A stretch of DNA of 64,000 bases from assembly GCF_040436405.1 (NCBI RefSeq), contig NZ_AP031575.1, positions 3,089,501 through 3,153,500 on the forward strand, read 5' to 3'. Below, in pieces: positions 9,345 through 17,435 of this stretch. The notes under the pieces were generated by a model. The model searched no databases. It was not told where the DNA came from and worked only from the letters and a program-made list of their open reading frames with translations. This DNA is from Marinomonas sp. THO17. Lineage in GTDB: Bacteria; Pseudomonadota; Gammaproteobacteria; Pseudomonadales; Marinomonadaceae. Made by a program: the position numbers and the translations under genes. Position 1 is the stretch's first letter. Each line of letters begins with the position of its first letter.

Positions 9345-10151
9345 ATGAAAAAAATACTGATTGCCTTCGCGGCCTTAGTAAGCGCAACTGTTGCTTCTGC
9401 TTCAGACAACAGCCTTTGGGAAAAATCTACCTTGAACGAAATTCTAACTCGTGGCGAGATGCAAGTATGTCTTGAAGCGGGTTACATGCCATTCGATATG
9501 CGCGATAAAAAAGGCAACATCGTCGGTTTTGATGTGGACATCGCCAAATCTATGGCAAAAGCCATGGGTGTAAAAGTGGATCTACGTAACACGGCTTGGG
9601 ACGGTATCATTCCAGCGTTGTTAACGGCTAAATGTGACATCATCATCTCTGGTATGACCATTACCGCGGAACGTAACTTGAAAGTTAATTTCACTGACCC
9701 CTACATAGTTGTTGGCCAAAGTATTTTGCTAAGCAAAAAACTGGAAGGCAAAGTAAAGTCTTACCGTGACTTAAACAAAAAGCGATACACTATCGCGACT
9801 AAGTTAGGTACCACTGCGGATTACGCAACTAAGCGTTACCTAAGCAAAGCTAAGGTAAACCTTTTTGAAACGGAATCTGAAGGGGCGTTAGAAGTGGTCA
9901 ATGGTAATGCAGATGCCTTCATATATGACTTGCCATTCAACGCTATCTACGGTGCGCAAAACAGCGACAAATTGGTTCACCTAGATACACCATTTACTTA
10001 TGAGCCTCTAGGTATGGCGATTCGTAAAGGCGATCCAGACTTCATGAATTTCATCAATAACTACCTTGCACAAATCAAAGGCGATGGTACTTACGATAGA
10101 ATTTACAACAAATGGTTCGCAAGTGATGCATGGATGAAGAACATCCAGTAA
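9345..10151 (+). CDS. Polar amino-acid ABC transporter, periplasmic substrate-binding protein
   Basis: 268 residues with a clear Sec signal peptide (MKKILIAFAALVSATVASA) and a type 3 solute-binding fold. Family features are the N-terminal GEMQVCLEAGYMPFDM strand, GFDVDIAKSMAK and DIIISGMTIT, and near the C-terminus DGTYDRIYNKWF. The last is the classic end of this family. It is the first gene of a binding protein-permease-ATPase set; a stem-loop follows at 10171. The ligand cannot be told from sequence. Confidence 0.93.
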   Translation: MKKILIAFAALVSATVASASDNSLWEKSTLNEILTRGEMQVCLEAGYMPFDMRDKKGNIVGFDVDIAKSMAKAMGVKVDLRNTAWDGIIPALLTAKCDIIISGMTITAERNLKVNFTDPYIVVGQSILLSKKLEGKVKSYRDLNKKRYTIATKLGTTADYATKRYLSKAKVNLFETESEGALEVVNGNADAFIYDLPFNAIYGAQNSDKLVHLDTPFTYEPLGMAIRKGDPDFMNFINNYLAQIKGDGTYDRIYNKWFASDAWMKNIQ

Positions 10152-10170
10152 AATCCGTTTTGATTATGAA

Positions 10171-10197
10171 AAGTGGCGCTGTCAGCGCCACTTTTTG
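10171..10197 (+). terminator. Intra-operon stem-loop after the binding-protein gene
   Basis: Perfect 10-bp arms (aagtggcgct / agcgccactt) with a 3-nt loop, followed by TTTTT. It is a strong intrinsic terminator shape between the binding protein and permease genes. In such operons it commonly gives excess binding protein over the membrane components. Confidence 0.88.
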
Positions 10198-10294
10198 TAT
10201 GCGAACGGCTAGCCCTTGGTCTGGCTAGTTTCCTAGTAGGATCGGATGCCTATTCGTAACTAAAGTTATTAACACGACGGGGAATCTCTCATCG

Positions 10295-11245
10295 ATGGAA
10301 AAACAATCACACCTGCTTTTATGGAAAGGCGTTTTTGTACTGATCCTATTTGCTTTGGGTTTCGGTATTTACGTCTCTAGTAAAAGTATTGACTACACGT
10401 GGCGTTGGGAACGCATTCCCCAGTACATTGTGAGTACTGAGCCAACCGAAATTCGAGCTCCTTTTGATGGTACTGCTTATGTAGACGATGCAACCAACAC
10501 CATTACTATTGAGTCCGATATTGGACTTGATCCTTTGGTTATCAAAAAGTTTGACGAAGCCCTTATTTACGACGGTGATCTGGTATTTGAAGGGGATCCG
10601 GTTGCGCAGCGAACCGGTTGGACAATAGGCCCTATTACGTGGGGGTTATGGATTACCCTGAAATTGTCCGTGGTATCTTTGATTTTTGCTGTCATCATAG
10701 GTTTGTTTACCGGCTTAGCGCGTATTTCCCATAATCCAGCTTTGCGCTACCTTGCCATTACTTATGTCGAGTTGGTTCGAGGTACGCCGTTACTTGTACA
10801 GATTTTCATTTTCTATTTCTTTATTGGAACCGTGTTAAGTCTGGATCGATTTACCGCTGGCGTGGCGGCATTATCTGTCTTTACGGGGGCTTATATTGCA
10901 GAGATCGTACGTTCAGGTATCCAGTCAATTCATCCCGGACAAATGGAAGCTGCACGTAGCTTGGGAATGAATTATGTCCAAGCCATGATTGAGGTCATTT
11001 TGCCGCAGGCGTTTAAGCGCACCTTGCCGCCAATGGCAGGTCAATTTATTAATTTGATCAAAGATTCTTCTTTGGTATCTGTTATCTCCATTACAGATTT
11101 AACCAAAGCCGGTCGTGAAGTGGTCAGTTCCACCTTTGCGCCATTTGAAGTTTGGTTTACCGTTGCGTTACTCTATTTGGTGCTTACTGGTACGTTATCT
11201 TGGGCCATTCAATATTTAGAGAAGAGGTTGTCAGCCAGTGACTAA
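10295..11245 (+). CDS. Polar amino-acid ABC transporter permease (HisM/GlnP type) with a periplasmic insert
   Basis: 316 residues, roughly 90 longer than common single-domain HisM/GlnP permeases. After a first membrane segment (about 10-27) comes a polar, beta-rich stretch to about residue 108, then the standard permease core from [10 protein letters not shown]. The EAA-type loop reads [29 protein letters not shown], and [17 protein letters not shown] is the conserved family sequence. The insert is predicted periplasmic and may contact the binding protein. The 3' end overlaps the ATPase start by 8 bp, indicating translational coupling. Confidence 0.92.
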   Translation: MEKQSHLLLWKGVFVLILFALGFGIYVSSKSIDYTWRWERIPQYIVSTEPTEIRAPFDGTAYVDDATNTITIESDIGLDPLVIKKFDEALIYDGDLVFEGDPVAQRTGWTIGPITWGLWITLKLSVVSLIFAVIIGLFTGLARISHNPALRYLAITYVELVRGTPLLVQIFIFYFFIGTVLSLDRFTAGVAALSVFTGAYIAEIVRSGIQSIHPGQMEAARSLGMNYVQAMIEVILPQAFKRTLPPMAGQFINLIKDSSLVSVISITDLTKAGREVVSSTFAPFEVWFTVALLYLVLTGTLSWAIQYLEKRLSASD

Positions 11246-11984
11246 GCAAGTTGATGAGCGCATTATTTGCGCTAAAAAGGTTGAAAAAGTGTATCCCAAT
11301 GGCTGTCATGCTTTGAAAGAAGTGTCATTGGATATAAAACGTGGTGAAGTGGTTGTCATCATTGGGCCAAGTGGTTCAGGCAAATCGACTTTTTTACGCA
11401 CCTTAAACCAGTTAGAGACCATCTCCGAAGGGACCATTCTCATTGATGATGTGAGCTTGACGGATAAGAAAACCAACATCAATAAGGTGCGTGAAGAAGT
11501 CGGCATGGTGTTTCAGTCTTTCAACTTGTTTCCGCACAAAACCGCCCTTGGTAACGTCATGTTGTCGCCTATGAAGGTGTTGAAAAAGAGCAAGCAAGCA
11601 GCGGAACAAGAAGGTCGTGAATTGCTAACACGTGTTGGTTTGGCTGAGCGCATGAATAATTATCCTTCACATCTGTCAGGTGGTCAGCAACAACGTGTTG
11701 CCATTGCTCGTGCTTTGGCTATGATGCCGAAAATTATGTTGTTTGATGAGCCAACCAGTGCTCTGGATCCGGAAATGGTTGGGGAAGTCTTGGATGTTAT
11801 GAAGAGCCTAGCCAGTGACGGCATGACCATGGTGGTGGTGACTCACGAAATGGGCTTTGCTCGTGAAGTGGCTGATCGTGTTGTCTTTATGGAAGATGGG
11901 GAACTGGTATTCGAAGAGTCGCCAGAGCGCTTTTTCGAATCAGATAATCCGCGTCTACAGCGTTTCTTGGGTCAGGTACTATAA
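11238..11984 (+). CDS. Polar amino-acid ABC transporter ATPase (GlnQ/HisP type)
   Basis: 248 residues starting at a GTG that overlaps the permease gene. All nucleotide-binding motifs are intact: Walker [11 protein letters not shown]-loop [11 protein letters not shown], signature [15 protein letters not shown], Walker [15 protein letters not shown] and the switch histidine in VVVTHEM. It completes the importer begun at 9345. A weak terminator-like hairpin follows at 12014. Confidence 0.95.
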   Translation: MTKQVDERIICAKKVEKVYPNGCHALKEVSLDIKRGEVVVIIGPSGSGKSTFLRTLNQLETISEGTILIDDVSLTDKKTNINKVREEVGMVFQSFNLFPHKTALGNVMLSPMKVLKKSKQAAEQEGRELLTRVGLAERMNNYPSHLSGGQQQRVAIARALAMMPKIMLFDEPTSALDPEMVGEVLDVMKSLASDGMTMVVVTHEMGFAREVADRVVFMEDGELVFEESPERFFESDNPRLQRFLGQVL

Positions 11985-12013
11985 GTACTTGCATGCTATT
12001 GACTGCTGTAAAA

Positions 12014-12039
12014 AGCCGCTTTGTGTTCCGAGGCGGCTT
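12014..12039 (+). terminator. Weak terminator-like hairpin after the amino-acid ABC operon
   Basis: Arms aagccgc / gcggctt, 7 bp, 12-nt loop, only a poor T-tract after it. It sits between the ATPase stop and the LysR start. Confidence 0.4.
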
Positions 12040-12053
12040 ATTAGGCATTGAAT

Positions 12054-12953
12054 ATGAATCAAAAGTCTCTCCCTCCCTTAAATTGGCTGCATACCTTTGA
12101 AGCCTCTGCACGCCATCTAAACTTCACTCATGCCGCAGCGGAATTGTGCTTGACCCAAGGCGCAGTGAGTCAGCAAATACGCTCACTTGAAAGTCATCTC
12201 GGGGTAATGCTGTTTCAACGTCTGGCACGTGGCTTAAGCCTTACAAAAGAAGGATTAGCCTATTATCCTGTCGTACAAGATGCCATCGGTCGCCTGTCTT
12301 CAGGTACCAGTGAAATATTTTCTTCCAGCCAACAGACTAGAGTAAAGATACGTGGCAGCTTGGCTTTTTTTAACCTTTGGTTAGCGCCTAAGCTGGGTGA
12401 CTTTAAAGCCTTGCATCCAAATATTGATATTCGTTACGCCAGTCATATCTGGTTAGCGGAGTGGGACGCAGAGCAAGACATGGAAATTCGCTGGGGTCAT
12501 GGTAACTGGCAAGGTTTGCAGTCACAGCGTTTGACATGGGATAGCTTGATACCTGTTTGCTCACCCACCTTGCTACAACACAGTCCTTTAGGATCCACTG
12601 AAGACTTGGTTCACCATACCCTATTGCATGTTCTTGGTTATGAAGAGGGGTGGGGCTATTGGCTGAATAGTATGGGTGAGAAAAAAGTTGATTTCTCCAA
12701 AGGAATGCAATTCGATACTTTGGTCTCCACATTGCGTATGGCGGAGCTGGGACAAGGTGTTGCCTTGGCAAGATCGTCCATGGCTGAAGGCTTAATTGCC
12801 GAAGGACGATTGGTGGCCCCCTTTGCCACAAAGGTTGAAGCCAGTGAATCTTTTTACTTAGTCAAGGAATCCAGTGCACCTTTGCATGCTGCAGCACAAG
12901 CATTCTTTGATTGGCTTTTAGAGCAGGCTCACCATAGCAAGCCTGCTCAATAA
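12054..12953 (+). CDS. LysR-family transcriptional regulator (GcvA-like)
   Basis: 299 residues from the ATG at 12054; a TTG two codons upstream is the alternative. The N-terminal winged helix reads LPPLNWLHTFEASARHLNFTHAAAELCLTQGAVSQQIRSLE, the pattern of the GcvA subgroup, followed by a LysR substrate-binding domain to the end. It follows the amino-acid transporter on the same strand and may regulate it, but no operator was identified. A perfect 9-bp inverted repeat (12921-12948) lies inside its last codons. Confidence 0.92.
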   Translation: MNQKSLPPLNWLHTFEASARHLNFTHAAAELCLTQGAVSQQIRSLESHLGVMLFQRLARGLSLTKEGLAYYPVVQDAIGRLSSGTSEIFSSSQQTRVKIRGSLAFFNLWLAPKLGDFKALHPNIDIRYASHIWLAEWDAEQDMEIRWGHGNWQGLQSQRLTWDSLIPVCSPTLLQHSPLGSTEDLVHHTLLHVLGYEEGWGYWLNSMGEKKVDFSKGMQFDTLVSTLRMAELGQGVALARSSMAEGLIAEGRLVAPFATKVEASESFYLVKESSAPLHAAAQAFFDWLLEQAHHSKPAQ

Positions 12954-12975
12954 GAATGGAAATTACACTTAAGGG

Positions 12976-13947
12976 TTAAAAAAACAACCAACTGAAGAGT
13001 TCGATAACGCCAGCGATCAGGCCTAAAATCATCAAGAGCAGCAAGGTGTTTAGGGTGTATTTTAAACACTTGTAAGCCTTACGATTGGTTTTCTTCAATG
13101 CCTTACTGCGCTGCAATACAGGCGCCACAGTTTTAAACACCTTGTTTGCCAGTCCGCTTTTATCCTCGGCGGTATTGGGTACCAAAGAGGCTTTCATTAA
13201 TAACTTGTAGCAGAAGTTAATCAGTTTACCGAATAGGTTTACAGGGCGATCAAAGTCACACATTAAAATCAAACGGCTTTCTTCTGTGTTGTTTTTGACA
13301 AAATGTAAGTAGGTTTCATCAAACAATAAATCTTTACCATCCTGCCAAGCGTATTCTTGCCCATCCACATTGATAAAGCAGTCCTTTGAGTTCGGTGTTT
13401 GTAATCCTAAATGGTAGCGAAGGGAACAGGCCACAGGATCCAAGTGGCGAGTGAGCTCGGAATTGGCTGGCATGTAAGCAAACATGGCGCCGTTGATGTT
13501 TTTCACTCGACTGAGAATGGCCGTAGTTTTCGGGCACATGGTTTGTGCTGAAGTGTGGGTGTAGCCATACCACTTAAGGTAAAACTTACGCCAGCCGTAT
13601 TTGTGGAAAGTACGGAAACCCACATCATAGTATGCGTCTGAACCCGCTTGATTAATGTCTTCCAAATCCCCCTGCTGTTGCAAAGCGAGGGCTTCGTCTC
13701 GAATGACTTGCCAATTAGCACGTAGCTCATCCAGTTCTTTGAACGATTGTGTATCGATAATGGGCTTTTTTACCTTGCTGTGCGAAAACAGATATAAGAG
13801 ACAATTCAATGGCGCAAAAATTGGCCATCCTTTACGAAAATATTCGCTCCAACAGCGGTAGCGAATATTGCCACGATAGGCATAGATGTAATAGATGGAA
13901 GATAGGCTGAAAACCACGGTGAGCAATAAAATAACGGCAAGCTGCAT
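12976..13947 (-). CDS. lpxO: Aspartyl/asparaginyl beta-hydroxylase domain protein, LpxO-like lipid A hydroxylase
   Basis: 323 residues from the ATG at 13947, which has AAGGA seven bases upstream; a TTG seven codons earlier is less likely. A hydrophobic helix near the N-terminus is followed by the 2-oxoglutarate/Fe(II) dioxygenase domain: metal ligand region TRHLDPVACSLRYHLGL, then FDETYLHFVKNNTEESRLIL, where the second histidine and the 2-oxoglutarate-binding arginine lie. A C-terminal membrane helix follows. In LpxO the membrane-anchored enzyme 2-hydroxylates an acyl chain of lipid A. The symbol rests on fold and topology, not on a tested substrate. Confidence 0.75.
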   Translation of the reverse strand: MQLAVILLLTVVFSLSSIYYIYAYRGNIRYRCWSEYFRKGWPIFAPLNCLLYLFSHSKVKKPIIDTQSFKELDELRANWQVIRDEALALQQQGDLEDINQAGSDAYYDVGFRTFHKYGWRKFYLKWYGYTHTSAQTMCPKTTAILSRVKNINGAMFAYMPANSELTRHLDPVACSLRYHLGLQTPNSKDCFINVDGQEYAWQDGKDLLFDETYLHFVKNNTEESRLILMCDFDRPVNLFGKLINFCYKLLMKASLVPNTAEDKSGLANKVFKTVAPVLQRSKALKKTNRKAYKCLKYTLNTLLLLMILGLIAGVIELFSWLFF

Positions 13948-14287
13948 TTCTTTATCCTTAAGATTCAATGGATTGCCGTTATTATTTGTTAGCTTTGGGG
14001 AAAGTTGGACAAGGCAGACGGCAGAAACCGTCTTTGCCTATTGGCGAGAACTGCTGGCCTTGTCTGTGTTGTCCTTGCTTGTCGGCGAGGACTGTTTGCT
14101 CCTCGCTTAATGCTAAGAAAAGAGCCAAGCTAATCGATTTTTCATTTATTGATCAGTCTGTTACATCGCTTTAATGCAGCGTTTTTATTTGGTGGATACA
14201 TGAATAGCCGCATGGCTTGAGCTAAGGCTAAACCTAAGCCTAAGCCTAAGCTAAACTTAAGCAGCATGACTTGAGCTAAGCCTAAAC
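13948..14287. other. Intergenic region with nested inverted repeats, no convincing gene
   Basis: Between the lpxO-like start and the yebG end. It contains gacaaggc (14008-14015) pairing with gccttgtc (14057-14064) and enclosing agacgg/ccgtct (14016-14021, 14028-14033). A separate hairpin gcgagga/tcctcgc is at 14085-14106. The distal part holds repeated copies of the yebG 3' end. Short ORFs here have no recognisable protein and no good ribosome site. Confidence 0.5.
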
Positions 14288-14303
14288 CTAAGCCGCATGG
14301 CTT
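14207..14303. repeat. Degenerate repeat built from the yebG 3' end
   Basis: gccgcatggcttgagctaag at 14207 recurs as gcagcatgacttgagctaag at 14261, 54 bp on. A third start of the unit at 14292 lies in the last yebG codons. In between is a ctaagc-type low-complexity run (ctaaacctaagcctaagc and similar). Confidence 0.8.
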
Positions 14304-14704
14304 TCATCAAAGTTGTCCTCGTCAAATGGATCGCTAACGCCTTCTTCCTGATAGACTTGTTCTTCATCGGGTTCTATCACCAAGTCTTCTAAGTCCGTGC
14401 TTGGGGTTTTAGGGGTTTTATTGAGTGCCAACTCGGTTTGTGGACTCGGCGTGCTCTTCTTTTTGCTGGTCGATTTCTTTTTCGGCCCCAGTGCATCAAT
14501 GACACTGTTTTTGTGTTCCGCTAGGTACATGGCCAATGCTTCTTTTAGCGCATCGTCTGTAATGAGTTGGCTAGCGCTGAGCAGCTGCGTGAGAGCCTCA
14601 GCAGTATCCAGAAGCTTATCATGAGCATCGGCTTCAGCTTTTGAAGTAAAAGTCATTTTTTCGATTCCATGGCGTTCTACGACGTATTTAATAATGACGG
14701 ACAT
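14288..14704 (-). CDS. yebG: YebG-family SOS-regulated protein
   Basis: 138 residues. The N-terminal half (KYVVERHGIEKMTFTSKAEADAHDKLLDTAE, then EALAMYLAEHKNSVIDAL) matches the pattern of E. coli YebG, a small LexA-controlled DNA-damage protein of unclear biochemistry. The C-terminal part after about residue 75 is longer than in E. coli: a lysine/serine-rich linker (KKKSTSKKKSTPS), then an acidic tail. A near-consensus LexA box sits 20 bp upstream of the ATG, which supports both identity and start. Confidence 0.88.
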   Translation of the reverse strand: MSVIIKYVVERHGIEKMTFTSKAEADAHDKLLDTAEALTQLLSASQLITDDALKEALAMYLAEHKNSVIDALGPKKKSTSKKKSTPSPQTELALNKTPKTPSTDLEDLVIEPDEEQVYQEEGVSDPFDEDNFDESHAA

Positions 14705-14724
14705 AAGTCACCTCACAAAAATTA

Positions 14725-14744
14725 TACTGTACAAATATACAGTA
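14725..14744 (-). promoter_or_regulatory. LexA (SOS) box of yebG
   Basis: tactgtacaaatatacagta contains CTGT-N8-ACAG with an AT-rich centre, the gammaproteobacterial LexA consensus. It is a near-perfect palindrome and lies 21 bp before the yebG start. It should repress yebG until RecA-mediated LexA cleavage. Confidence 0.9.
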
Positions 14745-14827
14745 TAATTTTTCTTCTTGTCTACACTTTATTGTTGTCCTAATAAATGATTGTTAAAGTA
14801 TCGACTTCTAGAAAAAAGTGACTCTTT

Positions 14828-15697
14828 ATGCCTTTCGATTTTACTCAATTGGATCTATCCATTATTACGGATCATGTAGAGCTGGTGCTTACTTTGGCCC
14901 TAATCTTATTGGTCTATATTATTCGTCGTTACACCAAGCGCGCCATTCGACTTAACCAACACATTGATCATGATAAAAAGCGTCAAAGAATCAATGCGGC
15001 AGACAATTCTTTTAATTTTTTATTTGTCGTCGGCTTGATCCTTATTTGGTCGTCTGAGTTACAAAATATCGCCATTTCCATTGCCGCTTTTATGGTGGCG
15101 TTGGTCATCGCCACAAAAGAATTTATTGCTTGTATCGTGGGGGCTTTTTATCGTGCTAGTACGCGACCTTATCAGGTAGGAGATTGGATCAAGGTGGCGA
15201 ATTTTGAAGGCGAAGTGACAGACAGTGATTGGTTGTCCACTACCTTGTTTGAAGTAGACCTCAAAGGTGGAAGTTATGCTTATACAGGTAGAACCACTGT
15301 GGTACCGAACAGCGTATTGTTGCTTCATACGGTGCAAAATCTTAACTATATGCGCCGTTACGTTACCCATACTTTTTCCATTTCAAGACAGTCTGATGAC
15401 GTGAACCTGTTCGATATCAAAGAACAAATCATTGGCAAGATACGTGAGTACAGTGAGCACTTTCATGAAGTGGCCATTCGTTATAACAGCCTGATCGAAA
15501 AACGCCTGGATATTAATATTTCAGGGCCAGAACCTCGCGTTCGTATTACCACCACACCAGAAGGTTTTAATATCTTTACGGTTTCTTTGTTTTGTCCAAC
15601 CGATGAAGCGGTGGAAATAGAACAAAAAGTAACAGAAGACTTTATGCGTTTTTGGTTTGATAAACGCCAAGCAGGTTTAACACAACAGGCGAATTAG
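14828..15697 (+). CDS. MscS-family mechanosensitive ion channel
   Basis: 289 residues. Three hydrophobic segments lie near residues 14-32, 56-75 and 77-103; the last ends in the pore helix AFMVALVIATKEFIACIVGAFY. Next comes the beta domain sequence RPYQVGDWIKVANFEGEVTDSDWLSTTL and the NSVLL strand typical of MscS. The cytoplasmic part is of ordinary length. Channels of this family release solutes on hypo-osmotic shock. It is followed after 8 bp by a lipoprotein gene, probably co-transcribed. Confidence 0.9.
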   Translation: MPFDFTQLDLSIITDHVELVLTLALILLVYIIRRYTKRAIRLNQHIDHDKKRQRINAADNSFNFLFVVGLILIWSSELQNIAISIAAFMVALVIATKEFIACIVGAFYRASTRPYQVGDWIKVANFEGEVTDSDWLSTTLFEVDLKGGSYAYTGRTTVVPNSVLLLHTVQNLNYMRRYVTHTFSISRQSDDVNLFDIKEQIIGKIREYSEHFHEVAIRYNSLIEKRLDINISGPEPRVRITTTPEGFNIFTVSLFCPTDEAVEIEQKVTEDFMRFWFDKRQAGLTQQAN

Positions 15698-15705
15698 GAA
15701 GCATT

Positions 15706-16296
15706 ATGGGATTGAACAGAAAATCTTTATATCTAGCGCTTCTTGCATTTCTGAGCCTCACTTTGAGTGGTTGCAATCGTTTTCGTATCAGTGAAACGAA
15801 AGTCAATGAAGACCTCGCCAAGCAAATAGACAGTGCGCAAGATACGCGTTTTGAACTGGCGGCAGAAGGGCAAGTGGTTGCACTAACGCTTGCTATTAAA
15901 CAAGCAGACGTTGACTTTCTTGAGCGTGATGGTGGTGTGATTGCAATCGCCTTAAGGTGTGATTTAACGGGTGAGGTTTCCGCTTTTGGACAGAACTTCT
16001 CGTTAACAACGGAGGTGAACCCTGATTTTGAGGCGGGTATTCGTATTCAAGATAAAGATCTTTTTTTAGTGGCGCCACGACTCACGCAAGTCGCCATCAA
16101 AGGCTCCAGTTTTGATGAAAAAATCCTCCGCTCTACCTTAGGTTCTCTACAAGACAGAGTAGAGCAGGTGTTGCGTCAATATTTTGATCAGCATCCTATT
16201 TATAGCCTAAACCATTCTGTCTTTGAGAAGTTGGCCGCCTCTTTGGTATCGGACATTGAAATAAAAGACGATGCCCTTGAATTATCACTGTTTTAG
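15706..16296 (+). CDS. Predicted lipoprotein, DUF1439/YceB-like
   Basis: 196 residues with a lipoprotein signal: LALLAFLSLTLSGC, lipobox cysteine at residue 23. The mature part begins NRFRISETKVNEDL and contains two beta-rich repeats, as in the YceB/DUF1439 lipid-binding-like family. Asparagine follows the lipobox cysteine, so outer-membrane sorting is expected. It starts 8 bp after the MscS channel gene. No function is established for the family here. Confidence 0.75.
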   Translation: MGLNRKSLYLALLAFLSLTLSGCNRFRISETKVNEDLAKQIDSAQDTRFELAAEGQVVALTLAIKQADVDFLERDGGVIAIALRCDLTGEVSAFGQNFSLTTEVNPDFEAGIRIQDKDLFLVAPRLTQVAIKGSSFDEKILRSTLGSLQDRVEQVLRQYFDQHPIYSLNHSVFEKLAASLVSDIEIKDDALELSLF

Positions 16297-16328
16297 TGGA
16301 ATCAAGCCCTTATAATGGCGCCCTACAT

Positions 16329-16358
16329 TTGTAGTAACACATTTTGTAGTAACACATT
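16329..16358. repeat. Perfect 15-bp tandem duplication upstream of slyD
   Basis: ttgtagtaacacatt occurs twice head to tail, 16 bp before the slyD start codon, in its leader or promoter region. Confidence 0.9.
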
Positions 16359-16374
16359 GAAATGAGGACAACCC

Positions 16375-16854
16375 ATGTCGATTGCAGACAATCAAGTGGT
16401 GCAATTTCACTACACCCTACGCAGTGGTGACGAACTGATCGAAACGTCCGCTGGTAATGACCCAGTGGCTTACCTTCATGGTCATGGCAACATCATTCCG
16501 GGTTTGGAAAAAGCCATGGCTGGAAAAGCCGCGGGTGAAGAATTCGAAGTAACCGTGACACCGGAAGAGGGTTATGGTCAACGCAAAGAAAACCATACCC
16601 AACAAATGCCTATTAAACACCTACGAGGCGCCAAGCGTTGGCAGCCGGGTATGGTAGCCACAGTGCAAACAGAACAAGGTCTGCGTCAAGTGACCATAGT
16701 CAAAGCAGGCTTAAAACACGCTACGGTGGACATCAACCACCCACTTGCTGGTAAAGACTTAACCTTCAGTGTCCAAGTGATTGATGTACGTGACGCAACG
16801 AAAGAGGAAATTGCTCACGGTCATGCCCATGGTGTGGGCGGACATCACCACTGA
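16375..16854 (+). CDS. slyD: FKBP-type peptidyl-prolyl isomerase, SlyD type
   Basis: 159 residues. The FKBP part opens VVQFHYTLRSGDELIETS and contains GHGNIIPGLEKAMAGKAAGEEFEVTVTPEEGYG, followed by the insert-in-flap chaperone domain (residues about 70-125). The C-terminus is histidine-rich (HGHAHGVGGHHH), a short version of the metal-binding tail of SlyD. The protein folds prolyl bonds in the cytoplasm and in other bacteria supplies nickel to hydrogenase. Start at the ATG after GAGGACAACCC. Confidence 0.93.
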   Translation: MSIADNQVVQFHYTLRSGDELIETSAGNDPVAYLHGHGNIIPGLEKAMAGKAAGEEFEVTVTPEEGYGQRKENHTQQMPIKHLRGAKRWQPGMVATVQTEQGLRQVTIVKAGLKHATVDINHPLAGKDLTFSVQVIDVRDATKEEIAHGHAHGVGGHHH

Positions 16855-16889
16855 TCTTAGTGTTAACAGCAAATCTTACTTTTCTTCTC

Positions 16890-16916
16890 AGCCTCTGCGT
16901 CAGCAGGGGCTTTTTT
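16890..16916 (+). terminator. Intrinsic terminator of slyD
   Basis: A 9-bp stem with one G-U pair (agcctctgc / gcaggggct), 4-nt loop, then six T residues, 35 bp after the slyD stop. Confidence 0.85.
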
Positions 16917-16991
16917 ATGCCCTAGGTTAATGACCTTAATCAAAACTCGCAGCATCATTGTTAAATTTTAATAATAATCGTTATCAATTGC

Positions 16992-17037
16992 TTGACAGAA
17001 GAATACTCACCGAACATTATTGATAATAGTTATCATT
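16992..17037 (+). promoter_or_regulatory. Sigma-70 promoter with overlapping Fur box for fagA-fumC
   Basis: TTGACA at 16992-16997 and CATTAT at 17015-17020 are separated by 17 bp. The 19-bp palindrome attgataatagttatcatt at 17019-17037 fits the Fur consensus and covers the -10 element and start site. A second Fur-like half lies just upstream (taataatcgttatca, about 16970-16984). Iron-Fur should block this promoter, so the operon turns on in iron limitation. Confidence 0.85.
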
Positions 17038-17058
17038 TAAATTTCGGAGGGTAGGACG

Positions 17059-17415
17059 ATGAGTCGTTACTTGGTGCCATTTTCTGTTCTTGAGCAAACC
17101 ATTCAGGCAGGTCAGTGCGCCGACTCGCCGGAGATTTTGTATCACTATCTTAATTTGACCGAAGAATACGCAGAGCGTTTGAGCATTACCGATGCCACGC
17201 AATTGCACCAAAGGGTGTTTAATGTCCTATTGGATACCGTGTGTGATACCAGTATCGCACCACAATGGCGACAAACCTGTTTGGATAAAGTGTATTTACC
17301 CCTGTCACACCTGAAGCGCCTGATCGTGACCTATCAGGACGCAAGAAATTATTTCAAGATGGAACATAACCTTAGGGTATTGAGCCATTACTTCATCTCT
17401 TCTTTTGAGTCGTAA
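17059..17415 (+). CDS. fagA: FagA-like Fur-associated protein
   Basis: 118 residues, mostly helical, no signal peptide, no catalytic motif I can name. Size, Fur-controlled promoter and position directly before an iron-independent fumarase gene match fagA of the Pseudomonas fagA-fumC-orfX-sodA operon. The name rests mainly on that synteny. Start at the ATG with GGAGGG upstream. The gene ends 20 bp before fumC. sodA does not follow here. Confidence 0.7.
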   Translation: MSRYLVPFSVLEQTIQAGQCADSPEILYHYLNLTEEYAERLSITDATQLHQRVFNVLLDTVCDTSIAPQWRQTCLDKVYLPLSHLKRLIVTYQDARNYFKMEHNLRVLSHYFISSFES

Positions 17416-17435
17416 ACAGAGGAACCTAATCGCGA

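Noticed and set aside
12921-12948. Perfect 9-bp inverted repeat in the LysR 3' end as a terminator
   Set aside because: Lies within the coding region and no T-tract follows.
13895-14174. Plus-strand ORFs of 68-71 codons between lpxO-like gene and yebG
   Set aside because: They overlap the lpxO-like start and the inverted repeats, with no start signal or family-like sequence.
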